This document shows positions 1-8,416 of a DNA stretch of 63,750 nt, piece after piece (the first letter of the stretch is position 1; every line of letters starts with the position of its first letter). The DNA lies in assembly GCA_035524275.1 (NCBI GenBank), contig DATKPC010000105.1, forward strand, positions 1-63,750, given 5' to 3'. A model generated the notes under the pieces. It did no database searches and was not told the origin of the DNA. It saw only the letters and a list, made by a program, of their open reading frames with translations. Source of the DNA: DATKPC01 sp035524275. GTDB taxonomy: Bacteria > Pseudomonadota > Gammaproteobacteria > Burkholderiales > Burkholderiaceae_F. The position numbers and the translations under genes were made by a program.

Positions 1-1338
1 GCCATGCGCAAACGCCGCGTTCGACGTGTTGTGCGCCGCGTTCTGCTCCGCGACGGGATACGGCGACAGCTGCGCGCCGGTCTGCAGCTGCTGCAGCAGC
101 GCGACGAACTGCGGCGACGCCGGCGCCAGCGTCGAAGGCGCCGAGCCGTCGTCGCGGAACCCGTAGAGGCCCGCCACCCAGTCCAGGCGCCTGTCGAGCG
201 CCGCGCCGGCCAGCTGCAGCTCCGCGCTCTTCTGGCTCGACGTGTTCTGCAGCGTCGTGTCGGCGAGCGGCAGCGTCGTGGCGTCGATGTCGATCGCGGT
301 GTCGTTGCTCAGCTTGCGGTATCCGAGGATCAGGCGCGCCGTCGCGAATTCGCCGATCGCCTGCGACAGCGTGAGTTGCGTCGCGTCGACCGTCGTGTCG
401 TCGTGCGACGGCAGGCCGGCGTCGGTCTGGTACGGATCGGTCGGGACCGTCACCGCCGGCAGGCCGAGCTGCGGGAAAAGCTGCGCCGCCTGGCCGAGCT
501 GGTCGACCTGCGTGCCGGGCAGCGGGTGCAGCAGCGCGCCCGCCTCCTTGGCATCGAAGCGCTCGAACGTCATGTACGCATTGAACGCGTCGTTCGGGCG
601 CCACAGCGCGCCGAGGCGGGCCTGGTAGCGGTGCTGGTTGCCGAAGTCGTCCTGCCCGCTTCCGACGCTGCTGCCGTACCCCTTGCGTTCATTGTCCTGG
701 TAGGCAAGGCGAACGCCGAACGTGTCGCCGAGCGGCACGTTGACGATGCCGCGGCCCATGAACAGGCGGTCGCTGCCGACGGCGCCCGCGACCTCGGCGC
801 TGTAGGCGTCGAGCTGCGGCCGATTCGTGTGGAACGAGATCGATCCGCCGGTGTTGTTGCGACCGAACAGCGTGCCCTGCGCGCCGCGCACGATCTCCAC
901 GGAGTCGATGTCGAGCAGCGTGCTCATCGCGCCCTGGCCGTTCGCGACGTAGACCCCGTCGACGTAGAGGCCGACGGCGGAGTCGAACACGATCGCGGAC
1001 CGGTTCACCGTCTGGCCGCGCATCGTGATGTCGAGCGCGGAAGCCGACTGCGGCGAGGCGACCATGCGCACGTTGGGAACCAGCCGGCCGACGTCGCCGA
1101 AGACGACCGCGTCCTGTTCCTGAAGCTGGTCGCCGGATTCGACCGTCGCGGCGAGCGGCGCGTCCTGCAGGCGCTCCGGCCGCCGGCGCGCCGTGATGAC
1201 CGCTTCCTCCAGGTTCGGCGGCGACATCGACGCGCCCGGCGCATCGTCCTGCGCGCGCGCGGGCGACGTCGTCCCGAGGTTGGCCGCACCGGCGAGCGCC
1301 AGGCAAAGGAAGCGTGCGTACGCAGGCCCTTGTCGCAT
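1..1338 (-). CDS. TonB-dependent outer-membrane receptor, N-terminal part (cut by window edge)
   Basis: The reading frame runs from an ATG at 1338 to the window edge without a stop, giving 446 residues. A GGAGGAG ribosome site lies 7 bases before the ATG. The protein starts with a hydrophobic signal peptide (about residues 1-28, ending near ARAQ). A TonB-box-like segment (EEAVITARRR) follows, then a plug domain containing VEIVRGAQGTLFGRNNTGG and the start of the beta-barrel. The family imports siderophores, cobalamin, sugars or other large solutes across the outer membrane using TonB energy. The substrate cannot be told from this half. The barrel C-terminus lies outside the window, so intactness is unknown. 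It lies downstream of, and in the same direction as, a small unknown gene (108 bases apart). Confidence 0.9.
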   Translation of the reverse strand, partial: MRQGPAYARFLCLALAGAANLGTTSPARAQDDAPGASMSPPNLEEAVITARRRPERLQDAPLAATVESGDQLQEQDAVVFGDVGRLVPNVRMVASPQSASALDITMRGQTVNRSAIVFDSAVGLYVDGVYVANGQGAMSTLLDIDSVEIVRGAQGTLFGRNNTGGSISFHTNRPQLDAYSAEVAGAVGSDRLFMGRGIVNVPLGDTFGVRLAYQDNERKGYGSSVGSGQDDFGNQHRYQARLGALWRPNDAFNAYMTFERFDAKEAGALLHPLPGTQVDQLGQAAQLFPQLGLPAVTVPTDPYQTDAGLPSHDDTTVDATQLTLSQAIGEFATARLILGYRKLSNDTAIDIDATTLPLADTTLQNTSSQKSAELQLAGAALDRRLDWVAGLYGFRDDGSAPSTLAPASPQFVALLQQLQTGAQLSPYPVAEQNAAHNTSNAAFAHG

Positions 1339-1446
1339 GACCGGACTCCTCCACCCGGGTCGCGGCGCACGGCGCCTCGACCCGATTGCGGTTGCGCATT
1401 CGCGCAGCGGGCCGCGGCCCGCCCGCCGCCGCGGTTCCGGGCGGCC

Positions 1447-1743
1447 TCAGTGTTCCTCGGTGCGCGGCCGTTGTTCCTCGGCGGGCCCGCCCGTCTCCGG
1501 ATCGATCCAGTCCGACTGGCCGATTTCGTCCTCGGCCTCGAGCAGCGTCTCGGCCGGCTCGATGTCGCTCTCGTCGCCCGAGAGCGCGTCGAGGCGCGCG
1601 GCTTCCGCGGTCGCGAACGGGCCGACCGGATGACGTCCGTCCGTCGCGACCCAGTAGTAGCCGTCGGGCTTGAGCACCACGCGCGGCTCGGTGGCCTCGA
1701 CGTCCCGCTCGCCTTTCGAACGCTCGACCTTCGGCATCGTCAC
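1447..1743 (-). CDS. hypothetical acidic 98-residue protein
   Basis: I do not recognise this family. The frame stays open upstream, but a GGGAGG ribosome site at 1750-1755 sits 6 bases before a GTG at 1743, which I take as the start. ATG codons at 1737, 1800 and 1818 are alternatives. The middle holds an aromatic patch (GYYWVATDGRHPVGPF) and the C-terminal third is rich in Glu and Asp. There is no signal peptide or membrane segment, so it is probably cytoplasmic. It is transcribed towards the TonB-dependent receptor gene and diverges from the paa cluster. Confidence 0.6.
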   Translation of the reverse strand: MTMPKVERSKGERDVEATEPRVVLKPDGYYWVATDGRHPVGPFATAEAARLDALSGDESDIEPAETLLEAEDEIGQSDWIDPETGGPAEEQRPRTEEH

Positions 1744-1749
1744 GATGAG

Positions 1750-1755
1750 CCTCCC
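1750..1755 (-). promoter_or_regulatory. ribosome binding site that sets the start of the 98-residue protein
   Basis: On the minus strand these bases read GGGAGG, 6 bases before a GTG at 1743 and 12 before an ATG at 1737. The upstream ATG candidates at 1800 and 1818 have weaker sites. This favours the short form of the protein. Confidence 0.5.
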
Positions 1756-1883
1756 AGGTTCCGGAAGCAGGGGCCCGTTCGACGGGTCTCGCTCCTTCAT
1801 GTCCGCCTCGAGGGCCATCCTAGCATCGGGCGGGCGCAACGCTCGCGGCACGCCGGACGCGGACTGCGCTAGGTCAAGCCGGC

Positions 1884-1912
1884 TTGCCACGCCACGGCAT
1901 CAAGCTTAAGAT
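1884..1912 (+). promoter_or_regulatory. putative sigma-70 promoter of the paa operon
   Basis: A -35 element TTGCCA (1884-1889; five of six consensus bases) and a -10 element TAAGAT (1907-1912; four of six) are separated by exactly 17 bases. They lie about 120 bases before paaG. The predicted start site, near 1918-1920, falls inside the inverted repeat at 1912-1931, so a bound repressor would cover the start of transcription. The promoter is inferred from motif fit only. Confidence 0.55.
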
Positions 1913-1931
1913 CGACCGAACGGTCGGTCGA
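1912..1931 (+). promoter_or_regulatory. operator palindrome, probable PaaR (TetR family) binding site
   Basis: The sequence TCGACCGAACGGTCGGTCGA is a 20-base inverted repeat in which all but one base pair of the two arms match. Its ACCGA...TCGGT arms resemble the ACCGACCGGTCGGT-like sites described for PaaR repressors of Burkholderia, which release DNA on binding phenylacetyl-CoA. It overlaps the last base of the -10 element and the predicted transcription start. The likely repressor gene is the TetR-type gene at 8417, the ninth gene of the same operon. Confidence 0.65.
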
Positions 1932-2033
1932 CGGAATCGAGCGTCGAGGAGAGCGCAGAGTTCGGTGCCGCGCGGTGCGCGCCCGCGGCGATGCACCGGC
2001 CGTATCCACGACATCGCAGCCCAAGGGGCGCTC

Positions 2034-2834
2034 ATGGCCGAGCCCGTGCTTCTCGTATCGCAGTCGGAGGCGATCCGGACGCTGACGCTGAACCGCCCGG
2101 CCGCCCTCAACAGCTTCAGCGGCGAACTGGTCCAGCAGCTTCACGCGGCGCTCGAGTCGGCCGCCGGGGATCCGGCCGTGCGCTGCGTCGTGTTGACCGG
2201 GGCCGGGCGCGGCTTCTGTGCCGGCCAGGACCTTTCGGATCCGGGCGCGTCGCCCGCGGGGCCCGGCGAGGAACCGCGCGATCTCGGCGACCTGCTCGAT
2301 CGCCGCTTCCGACCGCTGCTGCTGCGGCTGCGCTCGATGCCGGTACCCGTCGTGGCCGCGGTGAATGGGGTCGCGGCCGGCGCCGGCGCGAACGTCGCGT
2401 TGTGCTGCGACATCGTGGTCGCGGCGCGGTCGGCCACGTTCATCCAGGCGTTCTCGCGCATCGGGCTGCTGCCCGACTGCGGCGGGACCTGGCTGCTGCC
2501 GCGCCTGGCCGGCCGGGCCCGTGCGCTGGGGATGGCATTGCTCGCCGACAAGCTGCGGGCCGACGAGGCCGAGCGTATCGGCCTGATCTGGCGCAGCGTG
2601 CCGGACGACGCGCTGGCCGGCGAGGCCCAGGCGATCGCCAGCCGGCTGGCCACGCTGCCGACGCGGGCGCTGGTCGCGACGCGCGCCGCATTCGATGCCG
2701 CGCAGCACCTGGACTTCGGCGGCGCGCTGGCCGAGGAGTCGCGGCGACAGCGCGAGCTCGGCTTCGCCGGCGACTACCTCGAGGGTTGCGCCGCGTTCCT
2801 GGCGAAGCGCCCGCCGCGTTTCTCCGACCGCTGA
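2034..2834 (+). CDS. paaG: 2-(1,2-epoxy-1,2-dihydrophenyl)acetyl-CoA isomerase PaaG
   Basis: A crotonase-fold enzyme of 266 residues (E. coli PaaG has 262). It turns the ring epoxide of phenylacetyl-CoA into the seven-membered oxepin-CoA. It matches PaaG better than ordinary enoyl-CoA hydratase by the oxyanion-hole segment GRGFCAGQDL, the block NGVAAGAGANVAL, FIQAFSRIGLLPDCGGTW, and a C-terminus ending in RPPRF. The start is ATG 2034 with AAGGGG 5 bases before it; the frame is open further upstream but lacks a comparable site there. It is the first gene of the paa operon, 10 bases before paaI. Expression is probably controlled by the operator at 1912-1931. Confidence 0.93.
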   Translation: MAEPVLLVSQSEAIRTLTLNRPAALNSFSGELVQQLHAALESAAGDPAVRCVVLTGAGRGFCAGQDLSDPGASPAGPGEEPRDLGDLLDRRFRPLLLRLRSMPVPVVAAVNGVAAGAGANVALCCDIVVAARSATFIQAFSRIGLLPDCGGTWLLPRLAGRARALGMALLADKLRADEAERIGLIWRSVPDDALAGEAQAIASRLATLPTRALVATRAAFDAAQHLDFGGALAEESRRQRELGFAGDYLEGCAAFLAKRPPRFSDR

Positions 2835-2844
2835 AGCGCCTTCG

Positions 2845-3282
2845 ATGCCGCCGATGACGCCGCAGCAGATCGCCGAACTCGTCCGCGACGGGATGTTCGC
2901 GAACGACCGCGCCACGCGCGCGCTCGGGATGCAGCTCCTGGAGGTCGCGCCGGGCCGGGCCGTCATCTCGATGGCCGTGCGCGAGGAGATGCTCAACGGC
3001 TATGCGACATGCCATGGCGGGCTGATCGCGACGCTCGCCGATTCCGCGTTCGCGTTCGCCTGCAACTCGTACAACGAGATGACCTTCGCCTCCGGCTTCA
3101 CGATCGACCTCGTCGCGCCGGCGCGGCTGGGCGACATCCTCACCGCCAGCTGCGTCGAGGTGTCGCGCGCCGGCCGCACCGGGGTCTACGATGTCGAGGT
3201 CGCCAACCAGCGCGGCGAGCGGATCGCGGTCTTTCGCGGCCGCTCGTACGCGATCAAGGGCAAGCCCGCCGTCGCGGGGTGA
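2845..3282 (+). CDS. paaI: acyl-CoA thioesterase PaaI
   Basis: A hotdog-fold thioesterase of 145 residues. PaaI enzymes hydrolyse ring-hydroxylated phenylacetyl-CoAs and rescue CoA from stalled phenylacetate intermediates. The family motif HGG is at residues 57-59 (CHGGLIATLADSAFA), with the catalytic Asp near residue 66. Start ATG 2845 is used here; a second in-frame ATG at 2854 is possible. Its TGA overlaps a possible GTG start of paaK, which implies coupled translation. Confidence 0.93.
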   Translation: MPPMTPQQIAELVRDGMFANDRATRALGMQLLEVAPGRAVISMAVREEMLNGYATCHGGLIATLADSAFAFACNSYNEMTFASGFTIDLVAPARLGDILTASCVEVSRAGRTGVYDVEVANQRGERIAVFRGRSYAIKGKPAVAG

Positions 3283-3293
3283 GCGAGGACACG

Positions 3294-4607
3294 ATGATGC
3301 CTGCCGGGAGCAAGCGCGGCCCTGCGCGTGACGGCCTCGAACCGATCGAGCGGGCAAGCCGCGACGAGATCGCCGCGCTGCAGCTGCAACGCCTCAGGGA
3401 CACGCTGACGCGCTGCTACGACCACGTGCCGCACTACCGGCGCGCGTTCGACGCCGCCGGCGTCGCCCCGGGCGACCTGAAGTCGCTCGGTGACCTGGCG
3501 CGCTTCCCTTTCATGACCAAGAAGGACCTGCGCGACAACTACCCGTTCGGCATGTTCGCCGTACCGCGGGAGCAGGTCGTCCGCGTCCACGCATCGTCCG
3601 GAACGACCGGGAAGCCGACCGTCGTCGGCTACACCCGGGACGACATCGACACGTGGGCCGACCTCGTGGCGCGCTCGATCCGCGCCGCCGGCGGGCGCGC
3701 TGGCGACATCGTGCACGTCGCCTACGGCTACGGGCTGTTCACGGGCGGGCTCGGCGCGCACTACGGCGCGGAGCGGCTGGGCTGCACGGTGATCCCGATG
3801 TCCGGCGGCCAGACCGAACGGCAGGTGCAGCTGATCCGCGACTTCGCGCCCGACATCATCATGGTCACGCCGAGCTACATGCAGGTGATCATCGAGGAGT
3901 TCGCGCGCCAGGGGCACGATCCGCGCGAGATGAGCCTGCGCGTAGGCATCTTCGGGGCCGAGCCGTGGACCGAGGCGATGCGCCGCGAGCTCGAGGCGCG
4001 GGCCGGCATCGACGCCGTCGACATCTACGGGCTGTCCGAGGTGATGGGGCCCGGCGTGGCGAGCGAGTGCATCGAATCCAAGGATGGGCCCGTGGTCTGG
4101 GAGGACCACTTCTATCCGGAAATCATCGACCCGGAATCCGGCGCCGTCCTGCCTGACGGCGCCGAGGGCGAGCTGGTCTTCACGTCGCTCACGAAGCAGG
4201 CGCTGCCCGTCGTGCGCTACCGGACCCGCGACCTGACGCGGCTGCTGCCGCCGACGTCGCGCAGCTTCCGCCGCATCGGGAAGATCGTCGGCCGGTCCGA
4301 CGACATGCTGATCATTCGCGGCGTCAACGTGTTCCCGACGCAGATCGAGGAACTCGTGCTGCAGAACGACCGGCTTTCGGGGCAGTACCAGATCGTCGTG
4401 AGCCGCGACGGCCTCCTCGACGAGGTCGAGGTCCGCTGCGAACTGCGGCAGGAAGCCGGCGGCGCGGCCGAGATCGCGCGCCAGCTGGAGCACCACATCA
4501 AGTCGATGATCGGGATCAGCGCCCGCGTCGTCGTCGGCGCGCCCGACAGCATCGAGAGGACGCTCGTCGGCAAGGCGCGCCGCGTCGTCGACAGGCGGCC
4601 GCGCTGA
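3294..4607 (+). CDS. paaK: phenylacetate-CoA ligase PaaK
   Basis: An ANL-superfamily adenylating enzyme of 437 residues, the same length as E. coli PaaK. It activates phenylacetate with ATP and CoA to phenylacetyl-CoA, the first step of the pathway. The P-loop SSGTTGKPT lies at about residues 101-109, the A5-type motif YGLSEVMGPG near 245, and the hinge/C-terminal domain begins around RYRTRDL. ATG 3294 has GAGG 5 bases upstream. A GTG at 3279 overlapping the paaI stop codon (GTGA) would add five residues and cannot be ruled out. Confidence 0.93.
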   Translation: MMPAGSKRGPARDGLEPIERASRDEIAALQLQRLRDTLTRCYDHVPHYRRAFDAAGVAPGDLKSLGDLARFPFMTKKDLRDNYPFGMFAVPREQVVRVHASSGTTGKPTVVGYTRDDIDTWADLVARSIRAAGGRAGDIVHVAYGYGLFTGGLGAHYGAERLGCTVIPMSGGQTERQVQLIRDFAPDIIMVTPSYMQVIIEEFARQGHDPREMSLRVGIFGAEPWTEAMRRELEARAGIDAVDIYGLSEVMGPGVASECIESKDGPVVWEDHFYPEIIDPESGAVLPDGAEGELVFTSLTKQALPVVRYRTRDLTRLLPPTSRSFRRIGKIVGRSDDMLIIRGVNVFPTQIEELVLQNDRLSGQYQIVVSRDGLLDEVEVRCELRQEAGGAAEIARQLEHHIKSMIGISARVVVGAPDSIERTLVGKARRVVDRRPR

Positions 4608-4668
4608 CGGCGCGCCCGCCGGTGGCAGGAAGCGGCAGGAGAGCACGCGGCGAAGGAGGCCGCCACGC

Positions 4669-5661
4669 ATGGATCTGGAAGCAAAACGTCCGGCGACGCC
4701 CGCGGGCCCGGCCCCGGAACGCGCGGCGGAGCTGCAGCGTCGCTTCGACGAGCGGATCGACGCCGGCGACTTCATCGAGGCCAAGGATTGGATGCCGGAC
4801 GACTATCGCCGGACGCTGGTGCGGCAGATCAGCCAGCACGCGCATTCCGAGATCGTCGGCATGCTGCCGGAAGGCAACTGGATCACCCGCGCCCCGACGC
4901 TGAAGCGCAAGGCGATCCTGCTCGCCAAGGTGCAGGACGAGGGCGGCCACGGCCTCTACCTGTACGCCGCCGCCGAGACGCTCGGCGTCAGCCGCGACGA
5001 GATGCTCGCGGCGCTGCATGCGGGCCGGGCGAAGTACAGCTCGATCTTCAACTATCCGACGCTGACGTGGGCCGACGTCGGCGTGATCGGCTGGCTCGTC
5101 GACGGCGCCGCGATCATGAACCAGGTCCCGATCTGCCGCTGCTCGTTCGCCCCGTACGCCCGCGCGATGATCCGCATCTGCCGCGAGGAAAGCTTCCACC
5201 AGCGCCAGGGGTTCGATTCGCTGCTCACGATGATGCGCGACGGCACCGAGGCGCAGCGCGCGATGGTCCAGGACGCCGTGGACCGCTGGTGGTGGCCGTC
5301 GATCATGATGTTCGGCCCTCCCGACGAGCACTCGCCCAACTCGGCGCAGAGCATGCGCTGGGGCATCAAGCGGGTCTCGAACGACGAGCTGCGCGCGCGC
5401 TTCATCGACGCGACCGTCGAGCAGGCCAAGGTGCTCGGCGTGACGCTGCCCGATCCGCTGCTGGCGTGGAACGAGGCGCGCGGGCACTACGACCACGGTC
5501 CGATCGATTGGGCGGAGTTCAAGCGCGTGGTCGCCGGCGATGGGCCGTGCAACCGCGAGCGCCTCGCCGCCCGAGTCAAGGCCTGGGAGGACGGCGCGTG
5601 GGTTCGCGAAGCGGCGCTGGCGCACGCGCGCAAGCGCGAGACCGCGGAGCCCACGCCATGA
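4669..5661 (+). CDS. paaA: phenylacetyl-CoA epoxidase subunit PaaA (catalytic)
   Basis: The diiron oxygenase subunit of the PaaABCE complex, 330 residues. It inserts one oxygen atom from O2 into the aromatic ring of phenylacetyl-CoA, forming the 1,2-epoxide. Candidate iron ligands are visible in a ferritin-like fold: E61, E91 and H94 (DEGGHG), then E174 and H177 (REESFHQRQ). AAGGAGG lies 9 bases before ATG 4669, the strongest ribosome site in the operon. The stop codon overlaps the paaB start as ATGA. Confidence 0.96.
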   Translation: MDLEAKRPATPAGPAPERAAELQRRFDERIDAGDFIEAKDWMPDDYRRTLVRQISQHAHSEIVGMLPEGNWITRAPTLKRKAILLAKVQDEGGHGLYLYAAAETLGVSRDEMLAALHAGRAKYSSIFNYPTLTWADVGVIGWLVDGAAIMNQVPICRCSFAPYARAMIRICREESFHQRQGFDSLLTMMRDGTEAQRAMVQDAVDRWWWPSIMMFGPPDEHSPNSAQSMRWGIKRVSNDELRARFIDATVEQAKVLGVTLPDPLLAWNEARGHYDHGPIDWAEFKRVVAGDGPCNRERLAARVKAWEDGAWVREAALAHARKRETAEPTP

Positions 5662-5975
5662 CGAACGACGCGACGACGGCGCCGCAACCGGCTGCCGGCG
5701 AATGGCCTCTCTGGGAGGTCTTCGTCCGCAGCCGCGCCGGCCTCGACCACAAGCACTGCGGCAGCCTCCATGCCGCCGACGCCCGGATGGCGATCCAGAT
5801 GGCGCGCGACGTCTATACGCGGCGCCAGGAGGGCAGCAGCGTCTGGGTCGTGCGATCCGACCAGATCGTCGCCAGCGATCCCGGCGACAAGGAGGCGTAC
5901 TTCGATCCGATGGAAGACAAGGTCTACCGGCACCCGACGTTCTACCGCCTCCCCGACGCGGTCGACCACATGTAG
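5658..5975 (+). CDS. paaB: phenylacetyl-CoA epoxidase subunit PaaB
   Basis: A small 105-residue subunit thought to bridge and stabilise the PaaAC assemblies. Characteristic stretches are WPLWEVFVRSRAGLDHKHCG near the N-terminus and ARDVYTRRQEGSSVWVV in the middle. ATG 5658 overlaps the paaA stop (ATGA), so translation is probably coupled. The codons before the ATG only continue a non-coding frame that overlaps paaA. Confidence 0.95.
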   Translation: MTNDATTAPQPAAGEWPLWEVFVRSRAGLDHKHCGSLHAADARMAIQMARDVYTRRQEGSSVWVVRSDQIVASDPGDKEAYFDPMEDKVYRHPTFYRLPDAVDHM

Positions 5976-5996
5976 CGGGCCACGGGAGCGGCGACG

Positions 5997-6794
5997 ATGC
6001 AAGCCTCGATCCGGCCGAGCGGCCGCCCCGACGTCCGCTACCTGCTGCGGCTCGGCGATACCTGCCTGATCCTCGCGCAGCGCCTGTCCGAGTGGTGCGG
6101 CCACGCGCCGGTCCTCGAGGAGGACATCGCGCTCGCGAACATGGCGCTCGACCTGATCGGGCAGGCGCGCGGCGTGCTGTCGCGCGCCGCGGCGCTCGAC
6201 GGCCAGGGCTTCGACGAGGACGGGCTGGCTTTCCTGCGCGACGAGCACGACTACCTGAACCCGACGATCGTCGAACTGCCCAACGGCGTGGACGGCCGCG
6301 AGCGCCCCGGCGACTTCGCGTTCACGGTCGTGCGCAATGCGCTCGTCTCGACCTGGATGAAGGCGTGGTGGGAACGGTTGCGGGCTTCGCGCGACGCCGA
6401 ACTCGCCGCGATCGCCGGCAAGGCGGCCAAGGAGGTGCGCTACCACCAGCAGCATGCGGCGGACTGGGTCGTCCGCCTCGGCGACGGCACGACCGGGTCG
6501 CGTGACCGTTGCGTCGCGGCGCTGAGGCGCCTGTGGCCCTACACCGCGGAACTGTTCGAGGACGATGCGGTGGACGAGGCCGCGCGCGCCGCCGGCCTCG
6601 GCCCGGTCGCCTCGGAACTGCAGGCACCATGGCGGGCCGACGTCGACGCGATCCTGCGCGAGGCGACGCTCGAGGCCCCGGCGCCGTCGGCGTTTCGCAG
6701 CGGCGGCCGCGCCGGCCGCCACTCGGAACACATGGGGTACGTCCTCGCGGAGATGCAGGTCCTGCAGCGCGCGTACCCGGGGGGCGCGTGGTGA
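5997..6794 (+). CDS. paaC: phenylacetyl-CoA epoxidase subunit PaaC
   Basis: The structural, ferritin-like partner of PaaA, 265 residues (E. coli PaaC 248). Visible family stretches are YLLRLGDTCLILAQRLSEW, ALANMALDLIGQAR and EVRYHQQHAADWVVRLGDGT. The PaaC fold resembles PaaA but is not the catalytic subunit. ATG 5997 is preceded by GGAG. The stop codon overlaps the paaD start as GTGA. In the gene order paaA-B-C-D-E it sits exactly where expected. Confidence 0.95.
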   Translation: MQASIRPSGRPDVRYLLRLGDTCLILAQRLSEWCGHAPVLEEDIALANMALDLIGQARGVLSRAAALDGQGFDEDGLAFLRDEHDYLNPTIVELPNGVDGRERPGDFAFTVVRNALVSTWMKAWWERLRASRDAELAAIAGKAAKEVRYHQQHAADWVVRLGDGTTGSRDRCVAALRRLWPYTAELFEDDAVDEAARAAGLGPVASELQAPWRADVDAILREATLEAPAPSAFRSGGRAGRHSEHMGYVLAEMQVLQRAYPGGAW

Positions 6795-7294
6795 CGGCGA
6801 GCGACCGCGTCGAGCGGGCCTGGGGCGTGCTGGCCGGCGTACCGGATCCGGAGGTGCCGGTGGTCTCGGTGCGCGACCTCGGGATCGTGCGCGACGTCGA
6901 GGACGACGGCGGCGGCCTGCGCGTCGTGCTGACGCCGACGTATTCCGGCTGCCCCGCCACCGAGTTCATCGCGCAAGCGGTCGCCGCGGCGCTCGAAGGC
7001 GCCGGGCTCGGCCCGGCGCGCATCGAGATGCGACGCTCGCCGGCGTGGACGACCGACTGGATCAGCGCCGCGGGCCGCGAGAAGCTGCGTGCCCATGGCA
7101 TCGCCCCGCCGGGCCCGGCGCCGGGCCCGGCGCCGCTGCGTTTCGTCGCGAACCGGCGCGAAGACGTCGTGCCCTGCCCGCGCTGCGGCAGCCGGCAGAC
7201 CGAGCGGATCTCCGCGTTCGGCTCGACCGCCTGCAAGGCGCTGCTTCGCTGCCGCGCCTGCGGCGAGCCCTTCGAGCACTTCAAGCCCCTCTGA
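6791..7294 (+). CDS. paaD: PaaD, iron-sulfur assembly factor of the epoxidase
   Basis: A MIP18/DUF59-type protein of 167 residues, thought to help mature the iron centres of the epoxidase. The N-terminal domain carries TPTYSGCPATEFI with the family Cys at about residue 54. A proline-rich linker encoded by two copies of GGGCCCGGCGCC (7111-7134) follows. The C-terminal zinc-ribbon-like tail has Cys at about 129, 132, 148, 154 and 157. The start is GTG 6791 overlapping the paaC stop; GTG 6788 is also in frame. Confidence 0.93.
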   Translation: MTASDRVERAWGVLAGVPDPEVPVVSVRDLGIVRDVEDDGGGLRVVLTPTYSGCPATEFIAQAVAAALEGAGLGPARIEMRRSPAWTTDWISAAGREKLRAHGIAPPGPAPGPAPLRFVANRREDVVPCPRCGSRQTERISAFGSTACKALLRCRACGEPFEHFKPL

Positions 7295-7316
7295 ACAGGC
7301 CCTAGCCCCCTCGACC

Positions 7317-8405
7317 ATGAATGCGCTGTTCAACGACCTGCGCGTGCGCCGCATCGAGCCGGACGCGGGCGAGGAAGCCGTGATCGTCACGTTCGAGGTG
7401 CCCGCGCCGCTGCGCGAGGCCTACGGTTTCACGCAGGGCCAGTACCTGACGCTGCGCAAGCTCATCGACGGCCAGGAACTGCGCCGCTCCTATTCGATCT
7501 GCGCCGGCGTCGACGACGGCGAGCTGCGCGTCGGCGTCCGCCGCGTGAAGGGCGGCGTCTTTTCCAGCTGGATCTGCGAGAAGCTGCGTCCGGGCGACGC
7601 GATCAGCGTGATGGTGCCGCAGGGACGATTCTTCGTGCCGATCGAGCCGCGATCGCGCCGCCATCACGTCGGCGTCGCGGGCGGCAGCGGCATCACGCCG
7701 ATCCTGTCGATCATGAAGACGGTGCTGGCGCGCGAGCCGCTGTCGCGCTTCACGCTCGTCTACGGCAACCGCCGCCTCGGCTCGACGATGTTCAAGGAGG
7801 AGCTGGAGGACATCAAGAACCGCTACATGAGCCGCCTCGTGCTCCACCACGTCTTCTCCGACGAGCAGACCGACGCGCCGTTGAACCAGGGCGTCGTCGA
7901 TCGCCGCAAGGTCGCGGATTTCCTCGCCACCGTGCTGGCGCCGGCCGCCATCGACCATGCCTACGTCTGCGGCCCGTTCCAGATGAACGACGAGGTGCAG
8001 GCCGCGCTGCTCGACGCGGGCGTCCCCGCGGAACGCATCCACGTCGAGCGGTTCGGGATCGCGACGCCCGCGCAGCAGCCGGTCGGCGCCGTGATCCACG
8101 AGGCGCGGCCCGACGACCCGGAGGTCGCCCGCGTCGCCGTGATACGCGACGGCCTGCGGCGCGAGATCGAGTTCCGTCGCGACCAGCCCAGCATCCTGGA
8201 CTGCGCATCGGCCGCCGGGCTCGAGGTGCCGTTCTCCTGCACGTCCGGCGTCTGCGGCACGTGCCGCGCCAAGGTCCTCGAAGGCGAGGTCCGGATGGAA
8301 CGCAACTTCGCCCTCGATGCGCGCGAAGTCGCGGCCGGCTTCGTCCTCGCGTGCCAGGCGCATCCGGTGACCACGCGCGTCGTGCTGTCGTTCGACGAGC
8401 GCTAG
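7317..8405 (+). CDS. paaE: phenylacetyl-CoA epoxidase reductase PaaE
   Basis: The NADPH-dependent reductase that feeds electrons to PaaA, 362 residues. Three domains follow in order: an FAD domain with RRSYS at 56-60, a pyridine-nucleotide domain with GGSGITP at 122-128, and a C-terminal plant-type 2Fe-2S ferredoxin domain with Cys 308, 313, 316 and 346. The start is ATG 7317, 22 bases after the paaD stop codon. The stop is 11 bases from the TetR-type regulator gene. Confidence 0.95.
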   Translation: MNALFNDLRVRRIEPDAGEEAVIVTFEVPAPLREAYGFTQGQYLTLRKLIDGQELRRSYSICAGVDDGELRVGVRRVKGGVFSSWICEKLRPGDAISVMVPQGRFFVPIEPRSRRHHVGVAGGSGITPILSIMKTVLAREPLSRFTLVYGNRRLGSTMFKEELEDIKNRYMSRLVLHHVFSDEQTDAPLNQGVVDRRKVADFLATVLAPAAIDHAYVCGPFQMNDEVQAALLDAGVPAERIHVERFGIATPAQQPVGAVIHEARPDDPEVARVAVIRDGLRREIEFRRDQPSILDCASAAGLEVPFSCTSGVCGTCRAKVLEGEVRMERNFALDAREVAAGFVLACQAHPVTTRVVLSFDER

Positions 8406-8416
8406 CCGTCCACGCG

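Noticed and set aside
2034..2834. Calling the first crotonase PaaF (enoyl-CoA hydratase)
   Set aside because: The blocks NGVAAGAGANVAL and FIQAFSRIGLLPDCGGTW and the C-terminus match PaaG-type isomerases.
7111..7134. Direct repeat of GGGCCCGGCGCC considered as a regulatory or mobile-element repeat
   Set aside because: It lies within paaD and encodes the Pro/Gly/Ala linker between its two domains, so a coding explanation suffices.
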